From contig CAMPJM010000209.1 of the NCBI GenBank assembly GCA_946886805.1, positions 1 through 7,034 on the forward strand: a stretch of 7,034 bases of DNA. The letters are read 5' to 3'. The notes under the pieces were generated by a model. The model was not told the origin of the DNA. It saw only the letters and a program-made list of their open reading frames with translations, and did no database searches. This DNA is from an uncultured Flammeovirgaceae bacterium (lineage in GTDB: Bacteria > Bacteroidota > Bacteroidia > Cytophagales > Cyclobacteriaceae). Positions 7,015-7,034 of this stretch are shown piece by piece (position 1 is the first letter of the stretch; each line of letters starts with the position of its first letter). Position numbers and translations under genes: made by a program.

Positions 7015-7034
7015 ATGGATACCACCTTAGAAAA
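7015..7034 (+). CDS. Possible start of a divergent gene, cut by the window edge
   Basis: An ATG at 7015 opens a frame reading MDTTLE to the end of the window with no stop. Only six full codons can be seen, so neither coding status nor product can be judged. In its favour, the act promoter region faces the other way and a divergent neighbour would explain the long intergenic stretch. Against it, no TTTG/TAnnTTTG promoter is seen on the plus strand upstream; TAAGATTG at 6998-7005 is only a near match and too close to the ATG. Confidence 0.2.

Noticed and set aside
6555..7034. tRNA, riboswitch or CRISPR in the upstream region
   Set aside because: No cloverleaf, conserved aptamer core or regularly spaced repeats longer than 10 bases were found by eye.

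Overview
The window holds the 5' two-thirds of an alternative complex III (ACIII, act) operon from a Bacteroidota bacterium. ACIII is the quinol:cytochrome c/HiPIP oxidoreductase that replaces cytochrome bc1 in these organisms. Four genes lie head to tail on the minus strand, in transcription order actA (6554-5187), actB (5067-1948), actC (1909-542) and actD (538-11). The window ends 10 bases past the actD stop, so actE and actF, which normally follow, would lie beyond base 1. The assignment to Bacteroidota (probably Cytophagia or Flavobacteriia; I cannot resolve the genus) rests on three things: the act gene order, AT-rich DNA with weak or absent Shine-Dalgarno sequences, and a promoter upstream of actA that matches the phylum's TTTG / TAnnTTTG consensus with a 19-base spacer.

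Layout: 1-10 is post-actD spacer. 11-1909 holds actD and actC, 3 bases apart. 1910-1947 is a short AT-rich spacer. 1948-5067 is actB. 5068-5186 is the longest gap inside the operon. 5187-6554 is actA. 6555-7034 is an upstream control region of about 480 bases with the promoter next to actA, a tandem 10-bp repeat, an imperfect inverted repeat, an AT dinucleotide tract and, at the very edge, a possible start of a divergent plus-strand gene that cannot be confirmed.

How the genes work together: ActC is a ten-helix NrfD-type membrane protein that is expected to oxidise menaquinol at the periplasmic side. Electrons pass to the Fe-S clusters of ActB (15 cysteines, matching three [4Fe-4S] and one [3Fe-4S]) and to the c hemes of ActA (here six CXXCH motifs), and then to a terminal oxidase or soluble carrier. 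ActD is a two-helix membrane subunit that holds the assembly together. The molybdopterin-like half of ActB is an inactive relic.

I found no undescribed system. The complex is known. The points most worth a second look are the mono-heme plus penta-heme fusion in ActA, the Cys-to-Thr change that defines the [3Fe-4S] site of ActB, and the organised upstream region of actA.
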